From positions 1-5,408 of the forward strand of contig JARGFV010000146.1 in NCBI GenBank assembly GCA_029210545.1: DNA of 5,408 nucleotides, written 5' to 3'. Below the pieces are notes generated by a model. That model made no database searches. It was not told where the DNA came from and worked only from the letters and a program-made list of their open reading frames with translations. Positions 1 through 4,962 of this stretch are shown piece by piece. Source of the stretch: a bacterium (lineage in GTDB: Bacteria; BMS3Abin14). The position numbers and the translations under genes are program-made. Every line of letters begins with the position of its first letter. The first letter of the stretch is position 1.

Positions 1-108
1 AAAAGCGTCGTTTTCCCTTTCCTCACAAATCAATGACTTGCGGGACCGGTCATTGATTTGGGCGCCCCGCGCGGGGCGCGTTGATGGACTTTTTGCGAGT
101 CCATCAAT
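1..108. repeat. Structured repeat element, copy A (right part, cut by window edge)
   Basis: This stretch aligns without gaps to positions 1436-1543 of copy B. It contains the same series of foldbacks: the right half of an AAAA/TTTT-rich hairpin (1-22, loop GCGTCG), a perfect 12-bp stem CAAATCAATGAC/GTCATTGATTTG (26-37 with 49-60), a perfect 18-bp GC palindrome (62-79), and a terminal 10-bp stem TTGATGGACT/AGTCCATCAA (81-90 with 98-107). Most differences from copy B are in the 11-base loop at 38-48 or are paired changes in the palindrome. It is non-coding and is probably the right end of a small non-autonomous element or a REP-like chromosomal repeat. Confidence 0.85.
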
Positions 109-140
109 TTTCGAGAGTGCAAAGTGCAAAGATGAAAGAG

Positions 141-168
141 CAGGGGCCCGAAAGGGCCCCCTGTTTTT
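141..168. terminator. GC-rich hairpin with T-run, probable terminator
   Basis: CAGGGGCCC (141-149), loop GAAA and GGGCCCCCTG (154-163) form a very stable stem with one bulged base and a GNRA-type loop, followed by TTTTT (164-168) on the plus strand. The T-run fits termination of rightward transcription entering from beyond the left edge. Read on the minus strand, the same stem is followed by a U-rich but interrupted tract. It lies about 100 bases past the stop of the leftward leucine-rich-repeat gene, so it could serve both directions. Confidence 0.6.
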
Positions 169-224
169 GCATTTCAGTTTTAGCTCAGTGCACAGATGCA
201 CCAGTGCACTCTTTCCACTTTCCA

Positions 225-244
225 CCCCTTCGACAAGCTCGGGG
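225..244. repeat. Short CCCC(N12)GGGG dispersed-type repeat
   Basis: The 20 bases form a CCCC/GGGG-ended motif whose core GAGCTTGTCGAAGG (minus strand) resembles a short repeat widely scattered in bacterial intergenic DNA. It sits just after the leucine-rich-repeat stop codon, among TTCCACTTT-type simple sequence. Only one copy is visible here, so its status as a genome repeat comes from recollection of similar motifs and is not shown by this window. Confidence 0.4.
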
Positions 245-262
245 TCTTCCACTTTTCACTTG

Positions 263-1321
263 CTACTGTTTTTTCTCTTCCTCCAGCAGGTCCTTGTGGA
301 TCATGTCGGTGATACGGGTGCCCTGGTACTCCTCTGACCGGTCATCGTCTCCCCGGCCGTGGTCGATGCGGCAGCCGGGAATGTTCCCGCTCAGGGCTTT
401 CAGACCGTCCCGGCTGATGGTTGTGCCTCTGATGAATAACTTGTCGAGGTAGTTCAGCTCCGACAGGTAATCGACGCTCGTATCCGTGACCCCGGGTCCG
501 GAAAGGCTGAGGCTTCTCAGCCCGCCTATCTTGCTCAGGGATCGGACCCCGTTGTCGGTGATCCTGTTCCGGCCGAGGTAAAGCCTTCGCAGGCTCTGGA
601 TCTCCTTGATAGTCTCGATGTCGTTATCGGTGATGTCCGTGTTCACGAGGTTCAGGATCCTCAAACTTTCAAAGCCGGGAAGCACCTTGAGGTCCTTGTC
701 ACCGCACTTGTTGAAACTCAGGTCCAGGCACTGCAGGGAGGTGAGCTTTGCCAGGCTGGACAACCGCGACGGGTCCGGCTCGATGATGTTGGTTCCCATG
801 AGATTGAGCACAACGAGTTTTTCCAGTGCCCCCAGGTGTTCGAGAGAGTGACTGCCGAGCCGGTTAAAAGCCAGGTGAAGGATCTCAAGAGCGGACAGGT
901 GCGCCGCAGCGACAGCCGCACCGGATGTCACAAAGGTGAATGACAGGTCGAGGTACTTTACAACGGGCATTTTGAGGGCAAACTGCTCGAAGCCGTAATC
1001 GGTGAGGGGGGTATAAGACAGGTCGAAAACCTGGATATCCAGGGGGTCCAGCGCGCTCACGAGCTCCAGGTTGGCGGAAATATCCAGGGAGACCCTGAGG
1101 CCGGGTTCGGTGGAAACGTCCACCTCGCGGGCACCTCTGGCCTCACCGAAGTGCATCCAGTTGGCGAACCGTTCCTGGGGGACGGCACCGAGAGCCAGGC
1201 TCTGGGACGGCATGCTCGCCCACCAGCGTTCGTCGTACCTTTGCGCGGGATCCCTGACGTAGATATCCCCGAAGGAGTGATGGGACGGGAAGCTGATCAG
1301 CTTCGTCTGCAACTGGACCAT
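263..1321 (-). CDS. Leucine-rich repeat protein, probably cytoplasmic
   Basis: The product is 352 residues. Residues about 96-316 form roughly nine consecutive leucine-rich repeats, mostly 24 residues long with the pattern LxxLxLxxTxITDxxIxxL; examples are LRILNLVNTDITDNDI near 220 and LRRLYLGRNRITDNGV near 244. One repeat (about 169-195) is 27 long. The first 95 residues are not repeat-like and carry W-rich and charged segments; the last ~35 residues are strongly charged (GRGDDDRSEE, DLLEEEKKQ). I see no signal peptide, membrane segment, LPxTG anchor or catalytic domain, so a protein-binding scaffold in the cytoplasm is the best inference, with partner unknown. The ATG at 1321 is chosen because GGGAGAG lies 8 bases upstream; an in-frame TTG at 1369 would add 16 residues but lacks such a site. 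The gene stands alone, with a repeat element directly upstream and a hairpin terminator downstream. Family identity is firm, function is not. Confidence 0.87.
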   Translation of the reverse strand: MVQLQTKLISFPSHHSFGDIYVRDPAQRYDERWWASMPSQSLALGAVPQERFANWMHFGEARGAREVDVSTEPGLRVSLDISANLELVSALDPLDIQVFDLSYTPLTDYGFEQFALKMPVVKYLDLSFTFVTSGAAVAAAHLSALEILHLAFNRLGSHSLEHLGALEKLVVLNLMGTNIIEPDPSRLSSLAKLTSLQCLDLSFNKCGDKDLKVLPGFESLRILNLVNTDITDNDIETIKEIQSLRRLYLGRNRITDNGVRSLSKIGGLRSLSLSGPGVTDTSVDYLSELNYLDKLFIRGTTISRDGLKALSGNIPGCRIDHGRGDDDRSEEYQGTRITDMIHKDLLEEEKKQ

Positions 1322-1371
1322 AAGTAATGCTCTCCCATTTGGTTGAAAACCGACCCTGTCCGATTTCAATC

Positions 1372-1398
1372 TTTATACATTGTTTGATAGAGTCGCAA
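1372..1398 (-). promoter_or_regulatory. Weak candidate promoter of the leucine-rich-repeat gene
   Basis: On the minus strand TTGCGA (1393-1398) is followed after 15 bases by TATAAA (1372-1377), about 50 bases before the ATG at 1321. The -10 is good but the spacer is short. The -35-like hexamer lies inside the end of repeat copy B, so this element may supply part of the promoter. Confidence 0.25.
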
Positions 1399-1542
1399 AA
1401 AGTCCAATCCGGGACTTTTCGCTCCACGGAAAGGGAAAAGCGTCGTTTTCCCTTTCCTTACAAATCAATGACTTATGGTGCGGGTCATTGATTTGGGCAC
1501 CCCGCGCGGGGTGCGTTGATGGACTTTTTGCGAGTCCATCAA
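1384..1542. repeat. Structured repeat element, copy B (complete, with terminal inverted repeats)
   Basis: This is the only complete copy in the window. Its first 23 bases (1384-1406, beginning TTGATAGAGTCGC) and last 23 bases (1520-1542, ending GAGTCCATCAA) are inverted repeats matching at 21 of 23 positions. Inside, in order, are hairpins AAAAGTCC/GGACTTTT (1398-1405 with 1412-1419), GGAAAGGGAAAA/TTTTCCCTTTCC with loop GCGTCG (1428-1457), CAAATCAATGAC/GTCATTGATTTG (1461-1472 with 1484-1495), an 18-bp palindrome (1497-1514) and the terminal TTGATGGACT/AGTCCATCAA stem (1516-1525 with 1533-1542). There is no coding potential. The layout fits a miniature inverted-repeat element or REP/BIME-like repeat mobilised in trans. 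Flanks share ATTGTTT (1379-1385, 1544-1550) and TTTATA (1372-1377, 1548-1553), but not exactly at the element ends, so a target duplication is unproven. Confidence 0.85.
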
Positions 1543-1557
1543 TATTGTTTATATCAT
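1528..1557 (+). promoter_or_regulatory. Weak candidate promoter for dgt at the edge of repeat copy B
   Basis: TTGCGA (1528-1533), inside the terminal hairpin of copy B, is followed after 18 bases by TATCAT (1552-1557), which matches five of six bases of a sigma-70 -10 box. It points toward dgt, but the start codon is about 360 bases away, with two further structured elements between. No better promoter is obvious in 1558-1919. Confidence 0.22.
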
Positions 1558-1597
1558 GGCATAAATGAGGTCGACATTCAAAACTCGTGATATCCTA

Positions 1598-1820
1598 GAA
1601 AAACAGGTTCATCCGGTTAATGAGTACCTGTTTCCCCCGGCGTGCAACCTGATATGGACCGCTCTTCCCTGCCGGGGTCGTGGCCGTGACCGGCCCTTGT
1701 TCTCCGGCCAGTCGCGAGGCGCAGCTTCTCAAGTGCTCTGCGAAGCCGGGCGATTGGACCGGAGAACACCTCCGGCGTCGGCCAGGTCAGGTACGCATTT
1801 ACCGGATGAACCGAAAAACA
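1598..1820. mobile_element. MITE-like foldback element with 25-bp inverted ends and 8-bp direct repeats
   Basis: Positions 1606-1630 and 1788-1812 are inverted repeats identical at 23 of 25 bases (outer sequence GGTTCATCCGGT). Immediately outside both ends lies the identical octamer GAAAAACA (1598-1605 and 1813-1820), as expected of an 8-bp target-site duplication. Inside, a second inverted pair TGTTCTCCGG (1698-1707) / CCGGAGAACA (1759-1768) and a short GCTTC/GAAGC pair (1724-1728, 1742-1746) let much of the 207 bp fold back on itself. No transposase or convincing reading frame is present, so it would depend on a transposase elsewhere. Several insertion-sequence families make 8-bp duplications; I cannot assign this one. 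It differs in sequence from the TTGATG repeat family nearby. Confidence 0.65.
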
Positions 1821-1826
1821 AAAAGG

Positions 1827-1848
1827 GAAATTCCACAAAAGGAATTTC
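1827..1848. other. Small perfect hairpin in the dgt leader
   Basis: GAAATTCC (1827-1834), loop ACAAAA and GGAATTTC (1841-1848) form a perfect 8-bp A/T-rich stem. No T-run follows, so it is not a typical terminator. It sits between the foldback element and the larger stem-loop ahead of dgt. Its role is unknown. Confidence 0.5.
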
Positions 1849-1853
1849 ATTTG

Positions 1854-1910
1854 CTAGGAGTCTGTCGGAGAACATCCCTGTTTTTTAACAGGGAGGGCAC
1901 AGACTCCTAG
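1854..1910 (+). promoter_or_regulatory. Two-tier stem-loop directly before the dgt ribosome binding site
   Basis: CTAGGAGTCTGT (1854-1865) and ACAGACTCCTAG (1899-1910) are a perfect 12-bp inverted pair. Within the enclosed loop, TCCCTGTT (1875-1882) and AACAGGGA (1887-1894) form an 8-bp stem closed by TTTT. The last base of the outer stem is the first G of the Shine-Dalgarno GGGAGG (1910-1915). In RNA this could affect ribosome access or leader stability; as DNA it could instead be another short inverted-repeat insertion. It resembles no riboswitch class I recognise. Confidence 0.55.
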
Positions 1911-1919
1911 GGAGGCACC

Positions 1920-3068
1920 ATGTTAAGGATCGAGAGGGAACGTAAGGAGAAGGATGAACTGTCCCTGTTCGGGGCGTTAAACTCCCTTTCCCGGGGGCGT
2001 CAGTATCCGGAGGAGGAACACCGGTACCGCCTGGCCTTCGAAAGGGACCGGGACAGGATCATCCACTGCAGCGCTTTCAGGCGGATGGAGTACAAGACCC
2101 AGGTCTTTTTTTACCACGAGGGTGATTATTTCAGGACCCGGCTGACCCATTCCCTGGAGGTTGCGCAGATCAGCCGTTCCGCCGCACTCGCGCTTGACCT
2201 CAACGAGACCCTCGCCGAAGCCGTCGCTCTCGCCCACGACCTGGGGCACACGCCCTTCGGTCACGCGGGAGAGCGGGTCATGGACAACCTCATGAAGGAC
2301 GCGGGAGGGTTCGAGCACAACCTCCAGTCCCTCCGGGTGGTCGACCTTCTCGAGGAACGGTATCCGGACTTCACGGGCCTGAACCTCACCTGGGAGGTTC
2401 GTGAGGGGATCGCCAAGCACAGCACCGATTTTGATCAGCCCGAGATCGCGGCTTTCGGTGAAACCCAGCCAAGCCTGGAGGCCCAGATCGTGGAACTGGC
2501 CGACGAGATCGCCTACAACAACCACGACCTGGACGACGGCCTGACATCCCGGATGCTCGAGCAGGGGGAACTGTCCAGGGTCACCTTGTGGAGAACCGTC
2601 ACCGAAAGCATCTTATCGGAATGGGTTGGCATCAGCCCGGCAATGCTCAGGCACGAATCGATCCGGAAGATCATCAACTGGCAGGTGACCGACCTTGTCG
2701 ACAATATCGCACGGAACCTGAAACAGATGGGGATCTCCAACCGGGAAGAACTGGCCCAGGCCGGCGAACGGGTAGCCTCGTTCAGCTCCGAGATGGAGGA
2801 GATGAACAGGGAACTCAAGAAATTCCTGAGGGATAACCTGTATGCCCACTACCGGGTGACACGGATGGCTGAAAAGGCTCAAAGGATCCTCGTCGACCTT
2901 TTCAACGCATACCTGGACAAGCCGAAGCAGCTGCCCCCATCCACCTATAACAGGATCAAGGGCGGCGGGGACGTTAAAAGGGTGGTCTGCGATTACATGG
3001 CCGGGATGACCGACAAGTTCGCCCTGGAGGAGTACAAGAAGCTTTTCGACCCCTATGAGAAAGTATGA
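1920..3068 (+). CDS. dgt: dGTP triphosphohydrolase-like HD-domain protein
   Basis: The 382-residue product is an HD-superfamily dNTP triphosphohydrolase, which splits dGTP or other dNTPs into deoxynucleoside and triphosphate in the cytoplasm and so trims the nucleotide pool. The conserved N-terminal block HCSAFRRMEYKTQVF (49-63) is followed by TRLTHSLEVAQISR (73-86, metal ligand H77), the signature AHDLGHTPFGHAGE (105-118, H106 and D107), FEHNLQSLRVV (131-141) and LADEIAYNNHDLDDGL (193-208, D195), giving a complete H...HD...D set. Length is normal for the shorter bacterial dGTPase-like subfamily, and the family-typical C-terminal YMAGMTDKFALEEYKKLF is intact. The ATG at 1920 follows GGGAGG by 4 bases, and its leading residues match the family start. 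The gene seems to be transcribed alone: the next gene is 215 bases away with its own promoter. Substrate preference (dGTP or general dNTP) cannot be read from sequence. Its leader is crowded with repeats. Confidence 0.95.
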   Translation: MLRIERERKEKDELSLFGALNSLSRGRQYPEEEHRYRLAFERDRDRIIHCSAFRRMEYKTQVFFYHEGDYFRTRLTHSLEVAQISRSAALALDLNETLAEAVALAHDLGHTPFGHAGERVMDNLMKDAGGFEHNLQSLRVVDLLEERYPDFTGLNLTWEVREGIAKHSTDFDQPEIAAFGETQPSLEAQIVELADEIAYNNHDLDDGLTSRMLEQGELSRVTLWRTVTESILSEWVGISPAMLRHESIRKIINWQVTDLVDNIARNLKQMGISNREELAQAGERVASFSSEMEEMNRELKKFLRDNLYAHYRVTRMAEKAQRILVDLFNAYLDKPKQLPPSTYNRIKGGGDVKRVVCDYMAGMTDKFALEEYKKLFDPYEKV

Positions 3069-3100
3069 AATCAGTTCAAAGCGAAGAGGAAGGCGAGGGT

Positions 3101-3143
3101 CCAGGGTCTGGATCAATTGATTTTTCCTGATCCTGGAACCTGG
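3101..3143. other. Imperfect inverted repeat downstream of dgt
   Basis: CCAGGGTCTGGATCA (3101-3115) can pair with TGATCCTGGAACCTGG (3128-3143) apart from one bulge and one mismatch, enclosing a 12-base T-rich loop. No T-run follows the 3' arm, so it is a weak terminator candidate; it may instead stabilise the dgt mRNA end or be another dispersed repeat. Nothing else is visible between dgt and the cytochrome promoter. Confidence 0.4.
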
Positions 3144-3170
3144 AAACTGATGTTCCCGATCTGAACCTCC

Positions 3171-3198
3171 TTGACCTTAACAATAAGGGTGCTAAACT
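3171..3198 (+). promoter_or_regulatory. Candidate sigma-70-type promoter of the cytochrome gene
   Basis: TTGACC (3171-3176, five of six consensus -35 bases) is separated by 16 bases from TAAACT (3193-3198, four of six consensus -10 bases). Transcription would start near 3205, leaving a leader of about 80 bases before the ATG at 3284. No operator is obvious. Confidence 0.45.
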
Positions 3199-3283
3199 GT
3201 AATAGTTGCAGATAAAGATTTTTTCCGGGAAAGCCCATCATCTGGATTCCCCGTGTGAAAACATGGGAGCGAAGGAGAAAGTA

Positions 3284-3571
3284 ATGAAAAACAGTATCCC
3301 CGTTCTGATCGCACTGCTCGCCCTGGCCCTGGTTCCCCTGACTGTTATGGCCGAAGAGATGGTCGATATGGAAGCAGCCAGGGTGGCCTTCGAGACCACC
3401 TGCTCCAAGTGCCACGATCTGCAAAGATCCCTTGCCAGGTCCAAGGATCTGGAAACCTGGGAGAAGACCGTAGGCCGCATGTCCGAATATCATAAACGGT
3501 TCGGCGCGCCCATCCCGGAAGAGGACCAGAAGGCAATCGTTCAGTATCTCGTGGAAAACGCGGGGAAGTAG
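3284..3571 (+). CDS. Small exported mono-heme cytochrome c
   Basis: The product is 95 residues. Residues 1-23 form a Sec signal peptide: MKNS, a hydrophobic leucine/alanine core, then VMA before EE. The mature part of about 72 residues has one heme-binding CSKCH (C40, C43, H44) and a later WEKTVGRM segment where M66 is the likely sixth iron ligand, followed by IPEEDQKAIVQYL, a typical C-terminal helix of small class I c-type cytochromes. It should be a soluble periplasmic electron carrier; its redox partners are unknown, because no oxidase, reductase or maturation gene is nearby. The ATG at 3284 is preceded by AAGGAG with 6-base spacing and places the signal peptide at the N terminus; the upstream in-frame TTG near 3206 would put a charged stretch before it and is not used. 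A single-gene unit is likely, with its own promoter and a strong terminator. Confidence 0.92.
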   Translation: MKNSIPVLIALLALALVPLTVMAEEMVDMEAARVAFETTCSKCHDLQRSLARSKDLETWEKTVGRMSEYHKRFGAPIPEEDQKAIVQYLVENAGK

Positions 3572-3599
3572 GGAAGTTTACGGTTTACGGCATACAGTG

Positions 3600-3625
3600 T
3601 TGATGACTTCGCAAAAAGTCATCAA
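3600..3625. repeat. Solo terminal hairpin of the TTGATG repeat family
   Basis: TTGATGACTT (3600-3609), loop CGCAAA and AAGTCATCAA (3616-3625) make a perfect 10-bp stem. The sequence, including the internal CGCAAAAAGTC, is nearly the reverse complement of the terminal hairpins of copies A (81-107) and B (1516-1542). It is therefore a fourth, minimal member of the same family, lacking the other modules. Confidence 0.65.
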
Positions 3626-3630
3626 TCTTG

Positions 3631-3659
3631 AAAAGGTTCCCTTCGGGGAACTTTTTTTT
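3631..3659. terminator. Intrinsic terminator with UUCG tetraloop
   Basis: GTTCCC (3636-3641), TTCG loop and GGGAAC (3646-3651) form a C(UUCG)G-capped stem followed by eight T (3652-3659), a strong Rho-independent terminator for the cytochrome gene 60 bases upstream. On the minus strand the same stem is followed by TTTT (complement of 3631-3634), so it may also stop leftward transcripts from dinB, as suits a convergent gene pair. Confidence 0.88.
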
Positions 3660-3706
3660 GAGGAATTTATTCTAAACCGAAAACCGTGAACTGTGAACCG
3701 TAAACT

Positions 3707-3749
3707 GGAACGGTTTGAGTCGGTCAGGAAGATCTTCTCAAACCGTTCC
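3707..3749. other. Long perfect inverted repeat spanning the dinB stop codon
   Basis: GGAACGGTTTGAG (3707-3719) and CTCAAACCGTTCC (3737-3749) are perfect 13-bp inverted arms around a 17-base loop that contains the dinB TGA (3724-3726). The inner arm encodes part of the C-terminal RRNGLRRSS of polymerase IV. There is no T-run on the minus strand after it, so it may protect the 3' end of the dinB mRNA or assist the terminator at 3631-3659. Confidence 0.6.
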
Positions 3750-4962
3750 TTCTCCAGCTCGGAGAGATCACCCTCAACTCTCCAAAATCGGGCAGCGCGT
3801 CGGCGTAGGTCAAGGTGAACTCACCGTACCTGTTGTTGATCCGGTCGAGGGTTTCCTGCACCTGGTTTCCATTGGGAGACGCCGGGGAACAATCCGGGAA
3901 AAGGAGGCCGTTGGAAATTGTCCCGGGTTCCCTGGTGATGGAAACACCCAGGAGACGGACAGGTCTGGACAACCTGATGGTACTGAAGATCTCCATGGCC
4001 GTTCTGTAGATCTCACCCGTGTTATTGACGGAAGAGGGCAGGGTCCGCTGCCTGGTGTGGGTGGTCATGTCGCTGTAGCGCCACGTCAACGTGACCCGCT
4101 TCCCTGAAAATCCGTGTTTCCTGGCACGCCTTCCCACCATCTCGGAAAGGGTGAGAAGCACCCGGCCGGCAAAATCCCTGTCGACCGTGTCCGCCTGGAG
4201 GGTAACCGAATGGCCGACACTTTTCGTAACCTCATCCTTTCCTTCCGGGCATTCGCGGTGGGGGTCCAGTCCCCGGGCCATGTCCCCCAGGTGAACTCCT
4301 CTCGCTCCGAATTTTCCGCCCAGAAGCTCCACCGGGTAACGTCCCAGCTGTCCGCAGGTCCTTATTCCCATCCCGTGGAGGACCTGGCTTGTTTTCGGCC
4401 CGATGCCCCCGATCCTTTCCACGGGCATCTTTTCCATCAGTTCGCTCACCTCATCGGGAGATATGACCGTCAACCCGTCAGGCTTTTCCATGCCACTGGC
4501 AAGTTTGGCCAGGAGCCTGTTTTCTCCGATCCCCACGCTGCACGTCAAACCGGTGTCTTCCCCTATTTTATTCTTGATCGCCCTGCCGAGCTCCCGGGGT
4601 AAACCGGATTCAGGCAGGAGAAACGTCCCTTCGAACCACGCCTCGTCCACGGAGGTAACTCTCAGGTCGGGTGTAAAGGTGCCCAATGCGTCCATGACCC
4701 TGCCAGACGCGTCCGAATATTTCCTGTAGTCGGCCCGGATCACCGTCAGACCCGGGCACACACAGCGTGCCTGGGCCACCGTCATCCCTGTTCGAACGCC
4801 TGTCTTCCTCGCCGGATAACTTGATGTTGTGATGATGCTTCTCTTCCCTGGTCCCGCAACGGCGCAGGGGCGGCCCTTAAGGGCAGGGTTTGCCAGTTCC
4901 TCCACCGAAATGAAGAAGGCATCCATGTCCACGTGGACGAAGATCCGCCCGTTCAAGGTCAT
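3724..4962 (-). CDS. dinB: DNA polymerase IV (Y-family, translesion synthesis)
   Basis: The 412-residue product is a complete Y-family polymerase, which copies past damaged template bases with low fidelity. Visible motifs are HVDMDAFFISVE (10-21; catalytic D12, likely steric-gate F17), SSYPARKTGVRTGM (47-60, fingers), TSVDEAW (103-109; catalytic D106 and E107), SVGIGENRLLAKLAS (142-156, palm), the helix-hairpin-helix IGGIGPKTSQVL (184-195, thumb), and a little-finger domain from about 245 to 345 beginning KSVGHSVTL and including RPVRLLGVS. The C terminus ends in RRNGLRRSS with no obvious QxxLxLF-type clamp-binding motif. The ATG at 4962 is chosen over the TTG one codon upstream: its A is also the last base of the TGA of the preceding small gene (TGATG), a classic translational-coupling arrangement, and no strong Shine-Dalgarno lies close to it. 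It is convergent with the cytochrome gene. SOS control is usual for the family, but I could not identify a LexA site here. Confidence 0.95.
   Translation of the reverse strand: MTLNGRIFVHVDMDAFFISVEELANPALKGRPCAVAGPGKRSIITTSSYPARKTGVRTGMTVAQARCVCPGLTVIRADYRKYSDASGRVMDALGTFTPDLRVTSVDEAWFEGTFLLPESGLPRELGRAIKNKIGEDTGLTCSVGIGENRLLAKLASGMEKPDGLTVISPDEVSELMEKMPVERIGGIGPKTSQVLHGMGIRTCGQLGRYPVELLGGKFGARGVHLGDMARGLDPHRECPEGKDEVTKSVGHSVTLQADTVDRDFAGRVLLTLSEMVGRRARKHGFSGKRVTLTWRYSDMTTHTRQRTLPSSVNNTGEIYRTAMEIFSTIRLSRPVRLLGVSITREPGTISNGLLFPDCSPASPNGNQVQETLDRINNRYGEFTLTYADALPDFGELRVISPSWRRNGLRRSS

Larger units (their letters stand above)
3576..3705. repeat. GTTTACGG inverted repeats around the terminator region
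   Basis: GTTTACGGTTTACGG (3576-3590), right after the cytochrome stop, is mirrored by a degenerate CCGTGAACTGTGAACCGTAAAC-like tract at 3684-3705, with a perfect shared GTTTACGGTT/AACCGTAAAC core. Each arm is built of 7-8-base units (TTTACGG, TTCACGG). The arms enclose the solo foldback and the terminator, so the whole 130 bp could be a nested hairpin or a degenerate inserted repeat. Confidence 0.5.

Noticed and set aside
1-337. Reading frames at 38-337 and 81-452 plus
   Set aside because: They run through repeat copy A, a terminator hairpin and the antisense of the leucine-rich-repeat gene, and have no recognisable protein features.
1384-1542. CRISPR array or integron attC site
   Set aside because: There are no regularly spaced identical repeats with unique spacers, no cas genes, no GTTRRRY/RYYYAAC core pair at the ends and no integrase; each hairpin has a different sequence.
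1606-1812. Structured non-coding RNA or riboswitch for dgt
   Set aside because: The fold is explained by inverted ends flanked by exact 8-bp direct repeats, which points to transposition; it matches no RNA class I recognise.
1565-1888. Open frames on both strands through the dgt leader (1565-1888 plus, 1617-1850 minus), both encoding HPVN(E/A)YL
   Set aside because: The shared peptide only reflects the inverted ends of the foldback element read on opposite strands. Neither frame has protein-like composition or a convincing ribosome site.
1977-2525. Long minus-strand open frames inside dgt (1977-2525, 2613-3116)
   Set aside because: They are shadows of the GC-biased codons of dgt, which has a complete, clearly recognisable HD-domain sequence in the plus frame.
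3206-3283. Upstream TTG start for the cytochrome
   Set aside because: It would place 26 polar residues before the signal peptide, overlaps the expected transcription start, and lacks the good AAGGAG site that serves the ATG at 3284.
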